Assembly: GCA_002341825.1 (NCBI GenBank)
Contig: DDOU01000079.1
Location: forward strand, 3,883 to 11,735
DNA: 7,853 nt
From: Candidatus Igneacidithiobacillus taiwanensis
GTDB lineage: Bacteria > Pseudomonadota > Gammaproteobacteria > Acidithiobacillales > Acidithiobacillaceae
Direction: 5' to 3'
Below are positions 1 through 5,845 of this stretch, piece after piece (positions within the stretch are counted from its first letter, which is position 1; each line of letters opens with the position of its first letter). A program made the position numbers and the translations under genes. The notes under the pieces are model-generated. The model was not told where the DNA came from. It did not search any database and saw nothing but the letters and a program-made list of their open reading frames with translations.

Positions 1-870
1 GCCGGCATCACTACCGTTGCCGATGCCCTTTGCGTGGGCGACGCCGGCTTCGAAGCGCAACGCCTGCAGACCCTTCGCGATGCGCTGATCGATCAGCAGG
101 CCTTGCAGGCCGCGGGTCTGCTGCGCGCCGAACACGTTCTCCACTTGCGCTGCGAATTGCCAGTGGCCAACCTTCCCGAATTGCTCGAGGAATGCCTGGC
201 GGCCGGGCCGGTACAGATGCTGAGTCTGATGGACAACACGCCGGGCGTAGGCCAACATACCAACCTCGAAAAATTTCGCTCGGGCCGGCGGGCCGAGGGT
301 CTGAGCGAGGAAGAGCTGGAACAGCGTATTCAGGAATCCTTGGCGCGGCATCGAAGCTACAGCGCCCAGAATCGTGCCCACATTCTCACTCGCATGCGCG
401 ACAGTGGGCTGCCCATTGCCAGTCACGACGACGTTACCCCCGAGGAAATCGAACGCAATGCGCGCGACGGTATCCGCATCAGCGAGTTTCCGGTCACCCT
501 GGCGGCTGCCCAACATGCCCGCGCCCTGGGAATGGCGACGGTGGCCGGGGCGCCAAATCTCGTGCGCGGTGGCTCGCACTCGGGCAATGTGGCGGTTGCT
601 GACTTGGTGCGGGCGGGCGCGGTCACCGCGCTGGCCTCCGACTACTATCCCAGCGCCCTGCTCGAGGCCGCATTTTTGCTTGCCGAGCAGGAGTTGTGCG
701 ACTTGCCCGTAGCCGTTGCCATGGTCAGTGCGCATCCCGCCCAGCTCCTCGCCTTGGCAGACCGCGGAAGTTTGCGCCCCGGCCTGCGCGGCGATCTACT
801 GCGAGTGCGCTACGCCGACAGCACGGTAACGCCGCACGGCGTGTGGCGGCTGGGAGAGCGGGTCGGATGA
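1..870 (+). CDS. phnM: PhnM, alpha-D-ribose 1-methylphosphonate 5-triphosphate diphosphatase (5'-truncated by window)
   Basis: The open frame runs from base 1 with no start in view and ends at TGA 868-870, leaving 289 residues. E. coli PhnM is about 378 residues, so roughly the first 85-90 lie outside. Known role: PhnM is a cytoplasmic metal-dependent amidohydrolase that removes pyrophosphate from the 5-triphosphate intermediate of the C-P lyase pathway, before PhnJ cleaves the C-P bond. Visible family blocks, in order, are GITTVADALCVGD at the left edge, EHVLHLRCELP, LSLMDNTPGVGQ, ASHDDVTPEEIE, GAPNLVRGGSHSGNV and SDYYPSALLEAAF, which line up along the E. coli protein without gaps of note. 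The His/Asp-rich blocks (HLRCE, SHDD, the Asp of SDYYP) are where metal ligands are expected. An internal GTG at base 34 opens the longest start-bounded frame but sits inside the conserved region, so it is not the true start. The gene overlaps the next by ATGA, implying one phn transcript. Confidence 0.96.
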   Translation, partial: AGITTVADALCVGDAGFEAQRLQTLRDALIDQQALQAAGLLRAEHVLHLRCELPVANLPELLEECLAAGPVQMLSLMDNTPGVGQHTNLEKFRSGRRAEGLSEEELEQRIQESLARHRSYSAQNRAHILTRMRDSGLPIASHDDVTPEEIERNARDGIRISEFPVTLAAAQHARALGMATVAGAPNLVRGGSHSGNVAVADLVRAGAVTALASDYYPSALLEAAFLLAEQELCDLPVAVAMVSAHPAQLLALADRGSLRPGLRGDLLRVRYADSTVTPHGVWRLGERVG

Positions 871-1535
871 GCGCTATTCGCGTTGCCCTCTACTACCTGC
901 CAGCGGCGGAAGACCCCCTCTGGGCGCTGGGCTCCGCTTGGCTTGGCTGGGATAGTCGCCGCGCCATATCCCTCCCTCGCCCCTATCCTGCGGTACCGGC
1001 AAGGCGTGCAGCGGGCTATGGCTTGCATGCCACCATCAAGGCGCCCATGCCCCTTGCTACCCCCCTGGATAGGCTCCAGGAGGCCGCTCGCTCATTTCTG
1101 CACGAGCAATCGCCCGCTACCTTGCCGCCGCTGCAACTCAGCCTCGACGACGGCTTTCTCAGTCTGCGCCTTGCCACGACAAGCCCTGCCTTACAAGCGC
1201 TGGCAGATGGCTGCGTGCTCGCCCTCGACCCCTTTCGGCTCCCCTACGAGCCGGCGGAACTGGCAGCACGGGATCGGCCCGACTACAGCCCGCGCCAACG
1301 CCAACAATTGGCCGATTGGGGCTATCCCCATGTCTTTGCCGACTTCGTCTTCCACATGACCTTGAGTGACCGGCTACCACCAGAAAACACTTGGCTGCGG
1401 GAGGCCCAAGCCTACTTTGGCCCGAGTCTCGCTCTGCCGCGTCGCCTCGACTCCCTAGCGCTCTTGGTACAGGAGGGACCAGATCAACCCTTTTTCTGCG
1501 TTGAAGAGATTGCCTTGGGCCTCACACCAAAATAG
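867..1535 (+). CDS. DUF1045 phosphonate-operon protein, 2H phosphoesterase fold
   Basis: A 222-residue protein that starts at the ATG overlapping the phnM stop (ATGA, 867-870). The frame stays open upstream of this ATG, but there it only shadows phnM, so the overlap start is preferred. It matches what I know of the DUF1045 'putative phosphonate metabolism protein' family found in C-P lyase operons. Two HxT motifs, GLHATIKAP (H54, T56) and VFHMTLSD (H163, T165), are spaced as in the 2H phosphoesterase superfamily, whose members open cyclic phosphodiesters or ligate RNA. There is no signal peptide or membrane segment, so it is probably cytoplasmic. The natural substrate of this family is not known to me. 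The C-P lyase pathway does generate a ribose 1,2-cyclic phosphate, normally opened by PhnP, so a role at that step is a reasonable inference only. No phnN or phnP follows: the next gene converges from the other strand. Family call is confident, activity is not. Confidence 0.9.
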   Translation: MSAIRVALYYLPAAEDPLWALGSAWLGWDSRRAISLPRPYPAVPARRAAGYGLHATIKAPMPLATPLDRLQEAARSFLHEQSPATLPPLQLSLDDGFLSLRLATTSPALQALADGCVLALDPFRLPYEPAELAARDRPDYSPRQRQQLADWGYPHVFADFVFHMTLSDRLPPENTWLREAQAYFGPSLALPRRLDSLALLVQEGPDQPFFCVEEIALGLTPK

Positions 1536-1566
1536 CGGGCGCGGCGAACCCGGGCAGAACACCAAC

Positions 1567-3138
1567 TCAAACCCGCAAGGCGCCGGGTTTTTGATCCCAA
1601 TCGAAGGCGCCCAAGAGATCGTAGGCGTTGCGATCGCGCTCGGTGAGGGGGGCCAGGCCAAAGCGCGTCTCAATGAATTTGAGGATACTGGCGGTGCTCG
1701 CCAGGTGATGGTCGACCAAACCCGAGCGCGCCCAAGGACTGATCAGCAGCGCCGGGATGCGGGTACCAAAGCCGTAATCATCCACCACCTTGGGCGGCAA
1801 AGAATCCCAGAATCCACCGCCTTCGTCGTAGGTAATGAAGATAGCCGTCTTTTCCCAGGCCGGTCCCTCGGCCACCGCGCGTACCAGGCGCTCTACCCAG
1901 TCCATACCCACTGCCGGCGCCGAGTCGGCAGGGTGTTCATCGTGGGCGGCACTCGCCTTCAAAAAGGAAACCCCGGGCAAGCGACCTTGGCGGGCGTCTT
2001 CCAAAAAGTCTTCAGCATCGCGCATATGCCCTGCGCGCACATACTCTGGCCAACGTGGGTAGTACTGAAAGGGATTGTGATGCGCCACATACAACTGGCT
2101 GGTATCGACTACCGCCGACCCATCGCCAGGACCAAAAGCGGTTTTCAGCGCCCAAGGTTTCACCCTGTTCCAATTTTCGTTGTACCAAGCCCAATCCACC
2201 TTGGCGGCACTGAGGCGATCACCAATGTTATCGTAAGTCTGCGCCGCCGGCGGCGGACTGATCTGCAGTACCTCTGGCTCGCCGGCATTGGTCGGACCCT
2301 GCACTGGCGGTAGATCATTGACCATTACGCGGCGATGGTCGTAAGGCAAATCGAAGAAGGCGTGCTGCAGCCCCGCTTCTTTCGGATCGAAGGGTGCGAC
2401 ATGGGCATCCGCCACCTGCGGATTCACGCAGGAGCGGCAGGCGGCCAAGTAGAGGGCATTGCCGGTACTCCCGCCGCTCATCGCTTGATAAAAATGGTCG
2501 AACAACACGTATTCGTGGGCCACACGATGATAGAAAGGCAAATCGGCGGCTTCGTAGTAGCCAATCACCGGGCCGCTTGGACGCGCCAACTCGAAGGCGA
2601 TTTGGGCAGGACTCATCTTGCGGAATTCATCGCGGTGCAGATGCTGATGGGAGCTTCCCGCCAGTGCCACGAAAAGATCCATTTTGCCGTTATTGACCTC
2701 TGCCATCATGCGAAAAAAGCGATGCTTGGGATCCCAGCGCACATTGCCGTTGGCGGGAATATAGGGAGCGAGATGGAACGGCCGATTGGGCAGGGATGCC
2801 TGGGTAAAGCTCGGAATTTCGGTGGGCAAGGGGAGATTGGCGTAGGGAATACCCGCGGGATTTTTCTGCAGGTTAACAAAGCGCGAGTCGATTTGACCGT
2901 TTGCATTCAGAAGATTGACAACCTGCTGCCCGTTTTTGGGCTGAAAGGTTCCAAAATAGTGATCGAAGCTGCGATTCTCCTGAAAAATCACTACCACATG
3001 TTCGATGTTGTGGCGCAAGGCTTGGCTGGCACTGGCACCGGCGGCGCGCGTTACCCCGATCACATGCGGCGCGGCAATGGCAGCACCGGCACCTAGCCCC
3101 AACTGTTGCAAAAACGATCGACGACTCAGCTTACGCAT
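1567..3138 (-). CDS. Tat-exported phosphoesterase (phospholipase C / acid phosphatase family, PF04185)
   Basis: A 523-residue protein with a twin-arginine signal (SRRSFLQ, R6-R7, then a hydrophobic Ala/Gly stretch to about residue 35), so it is probably exported folded to the periplasm or beyond. The mature part carries the family signature HVVVIFQENRSFDHYFGTF (residues 47-65). E54-N55 sit where AcpA-type enzymes bind metal. MSGGSTGNALYL (220-231) is the likely nucleophile region. HDEHP (399-403) and FITYDEGGGFWDSLPP (434-449) are the C-terminal metal/active-site blocks, followed by RIPALLISPWA. All family landmarks are present, so it should be active. The family includes bacterial phospholipases C and the Francisella acid phosphatase AcpA, and the sequence alone does not settle whether the substrate is phospholipid or phosphomonoester. 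The start ATG has a GGGAG Shine-Dalgarno (3151-3147, 8-nt spacing) that touches the stop codon of the RNase gene upstream. It is last in the Pho-box-led operon, fitting phosphate release outside the cytoplasm. Confidence 0.93.
   Translation of the reverse strand: MRKLSRRSFLQQLGLGAGAAIAAPHVIGVTRAAGASASQALRHNIEHVVVIFQENRSFDHYFGTFQPKNGQQVVNLLNANGQIDSRFVNLQKNPAGIPYANLPLPTEIPSFTQASLPNRPFHLAPYIPANGNVRWDPKHRFFRMMAEVNNGKMDLFVALAGSSHQHLHRDEFRKMSPAQIAFELARPSGPVIGYYEAADLPFYHRVAHEYVLFDHFYQAMSGGSTGNALYLAACRSCVNPQVADAHVAPFDPKEAGLQHAFFDLPYDHRRVMVNDLPPVQGPTNAGEPEVLQISPPPAAQTYDNIGDRLSAAKVDWAWYNENWNRVKPWALKTAFGPGDGSAVVDTSQLYVAHHNPFQYYPRWPEYVRAGHMRDAEDFLEDARQGRLPGVSFLKASAAHDEHPADSAPAVGMDWVERLVRAVAEGPAWEKTAIFITYDEGGGFWDSLPPKVVDDYGFGTRIPALLISPWARSGLVDHHLASTASILKFIETRFGLAPLTERDRNAYDLLGAFDWDQKPGALRV
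1569..1592 (+). terminator. Intrinsic terminator of the phn transcript
   Basis: A perfect 7-bp inverted repeat, AAACCCG at 1569-1575 and CGGGTTT at 1584-1590, has an 8-nt loop and runs into five T residues (1588-1592). It lies 34 nt after the stop of the DUF1045 gene. The T tract follows the stem only on the plus strand, so it should stop phn transcription. It also encodes the last codons of the convergent phosphoesterase gene. For the opposite strand there is only a weak 4-bp stem (1536-1539 with 1549-1552) before a short T-rich stretch, so the end of that transcript is unclear. Confidence 0.6.
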
Positions 3139-3150
3139 ATTACGCGCTCC

Positions 3151-3930
3151 CTACGGAAGGATATGGATATACTTGGCGCAATTGCCCTTGCGTCCGGTCA
3201 TGAAGGCCTGCGGGCGAGGAAACTCTTGCAGGGCATTGGCGCGGATGGTAATCCACGCCTCGGTCAGGATCTTACCCTCACGGCCGTGCGGGGCATCCCT
3301 GCCGTTTTCGCAGCGCAACTCGAGCGACGATCCATCGGGCAGATGAAAAGCCTGGGTATACGCACGGATCAGGTCATTGCGATTGACCCATTGCCCGCGG
3401 TGATCGCGCACGTAGGCAGTAAAGCTGCTGGCATTGACGTCTCCCAGCAGGCGCAGCGCCGTTTGAAAGAAAGGATCCGCTTTTTCGCCAAAGCATGCCT
3501 CATGCTTGTAGTATTCATGGCGATCGAGACAGACCTTACGCATCGGCATATTTTCGCTCAGCGCTTCGCTCACGCTGGGCGATAGCTCCAGGGGGGGCAG
3601 CGAGCAGCTGTCGTGGGGCGCAGTGCTCTGATTCTGAAACCAGAAGCAGCCGTGTTCCCACCAGGTCTTGGGCTCCATACCGCTGGCGATGAGCTTTTGC
3701 GGACGGCTGGCCCAAAGCCCGTGGAGGCTCCATTGCTGGCTTGCTCGCGAACTTGGCGTCAGCCCCGCACAGGCGGGTTCCACCCGGGTCCACGCCGCGC
3801 AGACCCCGGGCTGCCAGAGCATGGCGAACGTGTAATGTTGAAACGCCATGCCCTCATCGGCCCAGGCAGCACCCGAGCCGAGCAGCAAAGAAACCAGGAG
3901 CACCAGGCTCCGCCACCAGTTATTTTGCAT
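3151..3930 (-). CDS. Secreted ribonuclease T2 family protein
   Basis: A 259-residue precursor with a Sec signal peptide: hydrophobic residues about 8-22 and a likely cleavage after AWA (residue 24). It has both catalytic blocks of the RNase T2 family: CAS I as WSLHGLW (catalytic H70) and CAS II as HEYYKHEACF (H138, E139, K142, H143). Known chemistry: cleavage of single-stranded RNA through a 2',3'-cyclic phosphate to 3'-phosphates, in the periplasm or outside the cell. Eight cysteines in the mature part could form disulfides. The full catalytic set argues for an active enzyme. CAS II has YY where HEWxKHG-type members carry W and another residue, a mild divergence. The ATG at 3930 is preceded by a strong GAGGGAGCAGGA ribosome-binding sequence. 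The gene starts 21 nt after tonB and ends 12 nt before the phosphoesterase. Pairing a nuclease with a phosphatase under a Pho box suggests RNA is used as a phosphorus source (inference). Confidence 0.93.
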   Translation of the reverse strand: MQNNWWRSLVLLVSLLLGSGAAWADEGMAFQHYTFAMLWQPGVCAAWTRVEPACAGLTPSSRASQQWSLHGLWASRPQKLIASGMEPKTWWEHGCFWFQNQSTAPHDSCSLPPLELSPSVSEALSENMPMRKVCLDRHEYYKHEACFGEKADPFFQTALRLLGDVNASSFTAYVRDHRGQWVNRNDLIRAYTQAFHLPDGSSLELRCENGRDAPHGREGKILTEAWITIRANALQEFPRPQAFMTGRKGNCAKYIHILP

Positions 3931-3951
3931 TCCTGCTCCCTCAAACCAGTA

Positions 3952-4674
3952 CTACGAATTTGCCGAAAGATGCACCTCGACATCAAATTGCGTTGGTTTC
4001 TTCGGCATGTTTTTGGTGAACGGCGGATACGACCCCGCCTTGACCGCCGCCAAGGCGGCCCGATCGATGGCGCCCACTCCGCTCGACTGCGCCAATTTTG
4101 CCCAGACTAGGCTGCCCGAGGGAAGTAGCTCGAAGCTGATCACCGCCGTGCCGCTGAGATGCATCAAGCGCACCGCCTCGGGTACATGCGCCTGGGACTG
4201 CACCTGCGACCGCACCAGTGCAGCGTACCGAGCAATGGCCGCTTGCGCCAGGGCCGGGCTTGGCGCCGGCGGTGGTGGTGGCGGCGGTGTCACCGGCGGG
4301 GCTGGCGGTACCACCGGTGCCGTTGGCTGCGGCGCCTTGGCCATCAGCGGCTTGGGCGTTGGCGCATGGTGTACCACCGGATGCGGTATGGGATGCGGCA
4401 CCGGCCGGGGAATCGGCTTGGGTACAGGCTTAGGCACTGGTTTCGGGTGCACCACCGGCTTTGGCGGTGGCGGCAGCGGTTTCGGCTTGGGCGGCTGCAC
4501 CATGTGAATGGCGATGCGCTTCGGCTTGGGCGGCGGCGGTGGGCTCTTTTGGCTGCCCCACCAAATGAGGCCCGCCAAAAGTCCAAGCTCCAGCAACGCT
4601 CCAATCAACAAAGCGCGACCAAAATAGCCCCTTGGCTTGGGGGCCAAGGTACTGGGGGTGAGTGCGGTACTCAT
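3952..4674 (-). CDS. tonB: TonB energy-transducer protein
   Basis: A 240-residue protein with the three TonB parts. A single inner-membrane anchor spans about residues 18-40 (ALLIGALLELGLLAGLIWWG). A long periplasmic linker, about 45-138, is made of Pro-Lys, Pro-His and Pro-rich repeats such as VPKPVPKPIPRPVPHPIP. The C-terminal domain, about 139-240, contains GTAVISFELLPSGSLVWAKL, then SSGVGAIDRAALAAVKAGSYPPF, the usual SSG...D.AAL.AV...P pattern. Known role: with ExbB-ExbD it passes proton-motive energy to outer-membrane TonB-dependent receptors. The ATG at 4674 is chosen because it lies 1 nt after the exbD stop and directly precedes the membrane anchor. The frame can be opened 35 codons further upstream, but only by running through exbD. 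No TonB-dependent receptor is in the window, so the partner is unknown. Gene order exbB-exbD-tonB, with secreted enzymes following, suggests a system dedicated to phosphorus compounds rather than iron (inference). Confidence 0.94.
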   Translation of the reverse strand: MSTALTPSTLAPKPRGYFGRALLIGALLELGLLAGLIWWGSQKSPPPPPKPKRIAIHMVQPPKPKPLPPPPKPVVHPKPVPKPVPKPIPRPVPHPIPHPVVHHAPTPKPLMAKAPQPTAPVVPPAPPVTPPPPPPPAPSPALAQAAIARYAALVRSQVQSQAHVPEAVRLMHLSGTAVISFELLPSGSLVWAKLAQSSGVGAIDRAALAAVKAGSYPPFTKNMPKKPTQFDVEVHLSANS

Positions 4675-4675
4675 C

Positions 4676-5074
4676 TCAGGAAGCCTTTGCTGCCAAACCG
4701 ATGTCGTTGGCGCCAGCCTTCTGGCAGGCATCCATGACGTTGATGAACTTCTGGTACGGCACGGCCTTGTCGGCAGCAATGGTCACCACCGTCTTCCCGG
4801 GATTACCGTCTTGGCGAATCAAATTCTCCAGACCTGCCAGGTCATAGTGATGATTCTTCACTACCACCGTACCGTCTTCCTGAATGTTGATGGTCATGTG
4901 CGGACGCGGCAATTGCTTGGCCTCGCTCGACTGCGGCAACTGGAGGTTGAGCCCCTGGTCAGGAATCATCTGAATCGTGATCATGATAAAAAAGACCAAG
5001 AGAAAGAGCATGATGTCGATCATCGGGATGATCTCCACCCGCCCCTTCCTGCGCTCGAAGTAGCGCCGCTCCAT
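4676..5074 (-). CDS. exbD: ExbD biopolymer-transport protein
   Basis: A 132-residue inner-membrane protein of the ExbD/TolR family. It has a short charged cytoplasmic N-terminus (ERRYFERRKGR), one transmembrane helix, about 14-37 (VEIIPMIDIMLFLLVFFIMI), and a periplasmic domain. D20 in the PMID motif is the conserved membrane aspartate that carries protons in this family (D25 in E. coli ExbD). The periplasmic part contains the family pattern ADKAVPYQKFINVMDACQKAG. Its start ATG shares one base with the exbB stop (TAATG, 5076-5072), indicating translational coupling, and its TGA is 1 nt before tonB. ExbD rather than TolR is chosen because exbB and tonB flank it and no tolA/tolB is present. Confidence 0.95.
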   Translation of the reverse strand: MERRYFERRKGRVEIIPMIDIMLFLLVFFIMITIQMIPDQGLNLQLPQSSEAKQLPRPHMTINIQEDGTVVVKNHHYDLAGLENLIRQDGNPGKTVVTIAADKAVPYQKFINVMDACQKAGANDIGLAAKAS

Positions 5075-5760
5075 TAGCTCGCCCTCGCCATGGCCACCGG
5101 CTCCAGGGTCCGCTCACTGGGGTCGGAATCGGGATGCAGCATCGGCTGTCCATCCATCCGGTTGAGCAGCATGGTCTTCACCGAATCGAGCTGCAGCAGA
5201 ATCATGCGCACCTGATTGTTGAAGGCATTGAAGGCCAGCAGACCCAGAATGGCAATAAAGAGACCCGAGGCGGTCGCGACCAAGGCGTCGGCCACACCAC
5301 CGGTTACCTCCATGGGCGAGTGACCGGGGGCGGCCAGCACATGAAAGGCATGGAACATGCCGATGATGGTACCAAACAGGCCCAAAAGCGGCGCCAGGGT
5401 GATGATGGTGTCGAGCAGCCACAAGCGACGGTCGAGCTCCGGTGCCAAGGTGATGACGGCTTCCTCGAGGCGATTGGCCAGGGCCTCGCCCTTCACTTGT
5501 CCGGAATGGCTGGCGGCCATCCGCAGCAAGCTGGCCTCGGGCAGTCCCTTGGCGTTCTCTGCCAAGCGGTTGAGGGTGTCGCGATCGAGGCGACCATGAT
5601 CGGCCAGATCGTGCACGATGGCGTCGCCGCGGGAGAGGGTGCGGCGCAGATACCAAAAGCGATCCACCATTACCGCCAGTTCGATAAGAAGCAGCAGCAG
5701 CAGGGCATACAAGATCCCGTCGGAGTAATTGGCCAGATGAATGAAATAAGCGATGTTCAC
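5074..5760 (-). CDS. exbB: ExbB, MotA/TolQ/ExbB proton-channel family
   Basis: A 228-residue inner-membrane protein with three predicted helices: about 14-34, 114-137 (LLDTIITLAPLLGLFGTIIG) and 157-180 (VADALVATASGLFIAILGLL). A long cytoplasmic segment lies between helices 1 and 2, the standard ExbB/TolQ topology. The APLLGLFGTIIGM and ALVATASGLFIAI signatures are intact. It forms the pentameric proton channel around ExbD that powers TonB. Translation starts at a GTG (5760-5758). AGGAG at 5774-5770 with 9-nt spacing supports this start, and no competing ATG precedes the first helix. It is the first gene of the five-gene operon and sits directly downstream of a Pho-box promoter. No Fur-type palindrome is visible in front of it, which is unusual for a TonB-system operon. 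Confidence 0.95.
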   Translation of the reverse strand: MNIAYFIHLANYSDGILYALLLLLLIELAVMVDRFWYLRRTLSRGDAIVHDLADHGRLDRDTLNRLAENAKGLPEASLLRMAASHSGQVKGEALANRLEEAVITLAPELDRRLWLLDTIITLAPLLGLFGTIIGMFHAFHVLAAPGHSPMEVTGGVADALVATASGLFIAILGLLAFNAFNNQVRMILLQLDSVKTMLLNRMDGQPMLHPDSDPSERTLEPVAMARAS

Positions 5761-5790
5761 GGGATAGATCTCCTGTTTTGCGAAGTCCGC

Positions 5791-5799
5791 ACTCTAGCA
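5791..5799 (-). promoter_or_regulatory. -10 element of the exbB operon promoter
   Basis: Read on the minus strand, TGC followed by TAGAGT (5796-5791) matches four of six bases of the -10 consensus and adds an extended-10 TG. It begins 11 nt after the last Pho half-site. In PhoB-activated promoters the Pho box replaces the -35 and ends about this far from the -10. Transcription would start near 5784, giving a leader of about 24 nt that contains the ribosome-binding site. Confidence 0.6.
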
Positions 5800-5807
5800 A
5801 AAGAATG

Positions 5808-5845
5808 TGACAGTTTGATGAATGCTATATGACACTTTTATGACA
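5808..5845 (-). promoter_or_regulatory. Tandem Pho box upstream of exbB
   Basis: Four half-sites occur at an exact 11-bp period. On the minus strand they are TGTCA (5845-5841), TGTCA (5834-5830), ATTCA (5823-5819) and TGTCA (5812-5808), separated by A/T-rich 6-mers. The E. coli Pho box is two CTGTCA-type repeats 11 bp apart, so this is two boxes, bound by two PhoB dimers. The first half-site overlaps the stop codon of the regulator gene. Orientation and distance to the -10 point at the exbB operon. Activation by PhoB under phosphate limitation is the expected behaviour. Confidence 0.85.

Noticed and set aside
1501..2313. Long plus-strand open frame opposite the phosphoesterase gene
   Set aside because: It is antisense to a protein with clear family motifs, has no recognisable domain and no ribosome-binding site. 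It is an effect of GC-rich codon use.
2335..3096. Second plus-strand open frame (253 codons) opposite the phosphoesterase gene
   Set aside because: Same reason: it mirrors the coding strand with signature motifs ENRSFDHYFG and the Tat signal.
3848..4507. Glycine-rich plus-strand protein opposite tonB
   Set aside because: The glycine runs are simply the complement of the TonB proline codons.
4675..4779. A 35-residue N-terminal extension of TonB
   Set aside because: It lies wholly within exbD in another frame. The ATG 1 nt after the exbD stop gives a normal short N-terminus before the membrane anchor.
5134..5832. Plus-strand frame of 232 codons opposite exbB
   Set aside because: exbB on the other strand has three helices and family signatures. 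This frame is Gln/His/Gly-rich with no hydrophobic or domain pattern.
5761..5837. Fur box in front of the TonB operon
   Set aside because: I looked for an A/T-rich GATAATGATAATCATTATC-like palindrome and saw none. The A/T-rich bases belong to the 11-bp Pho repeats.
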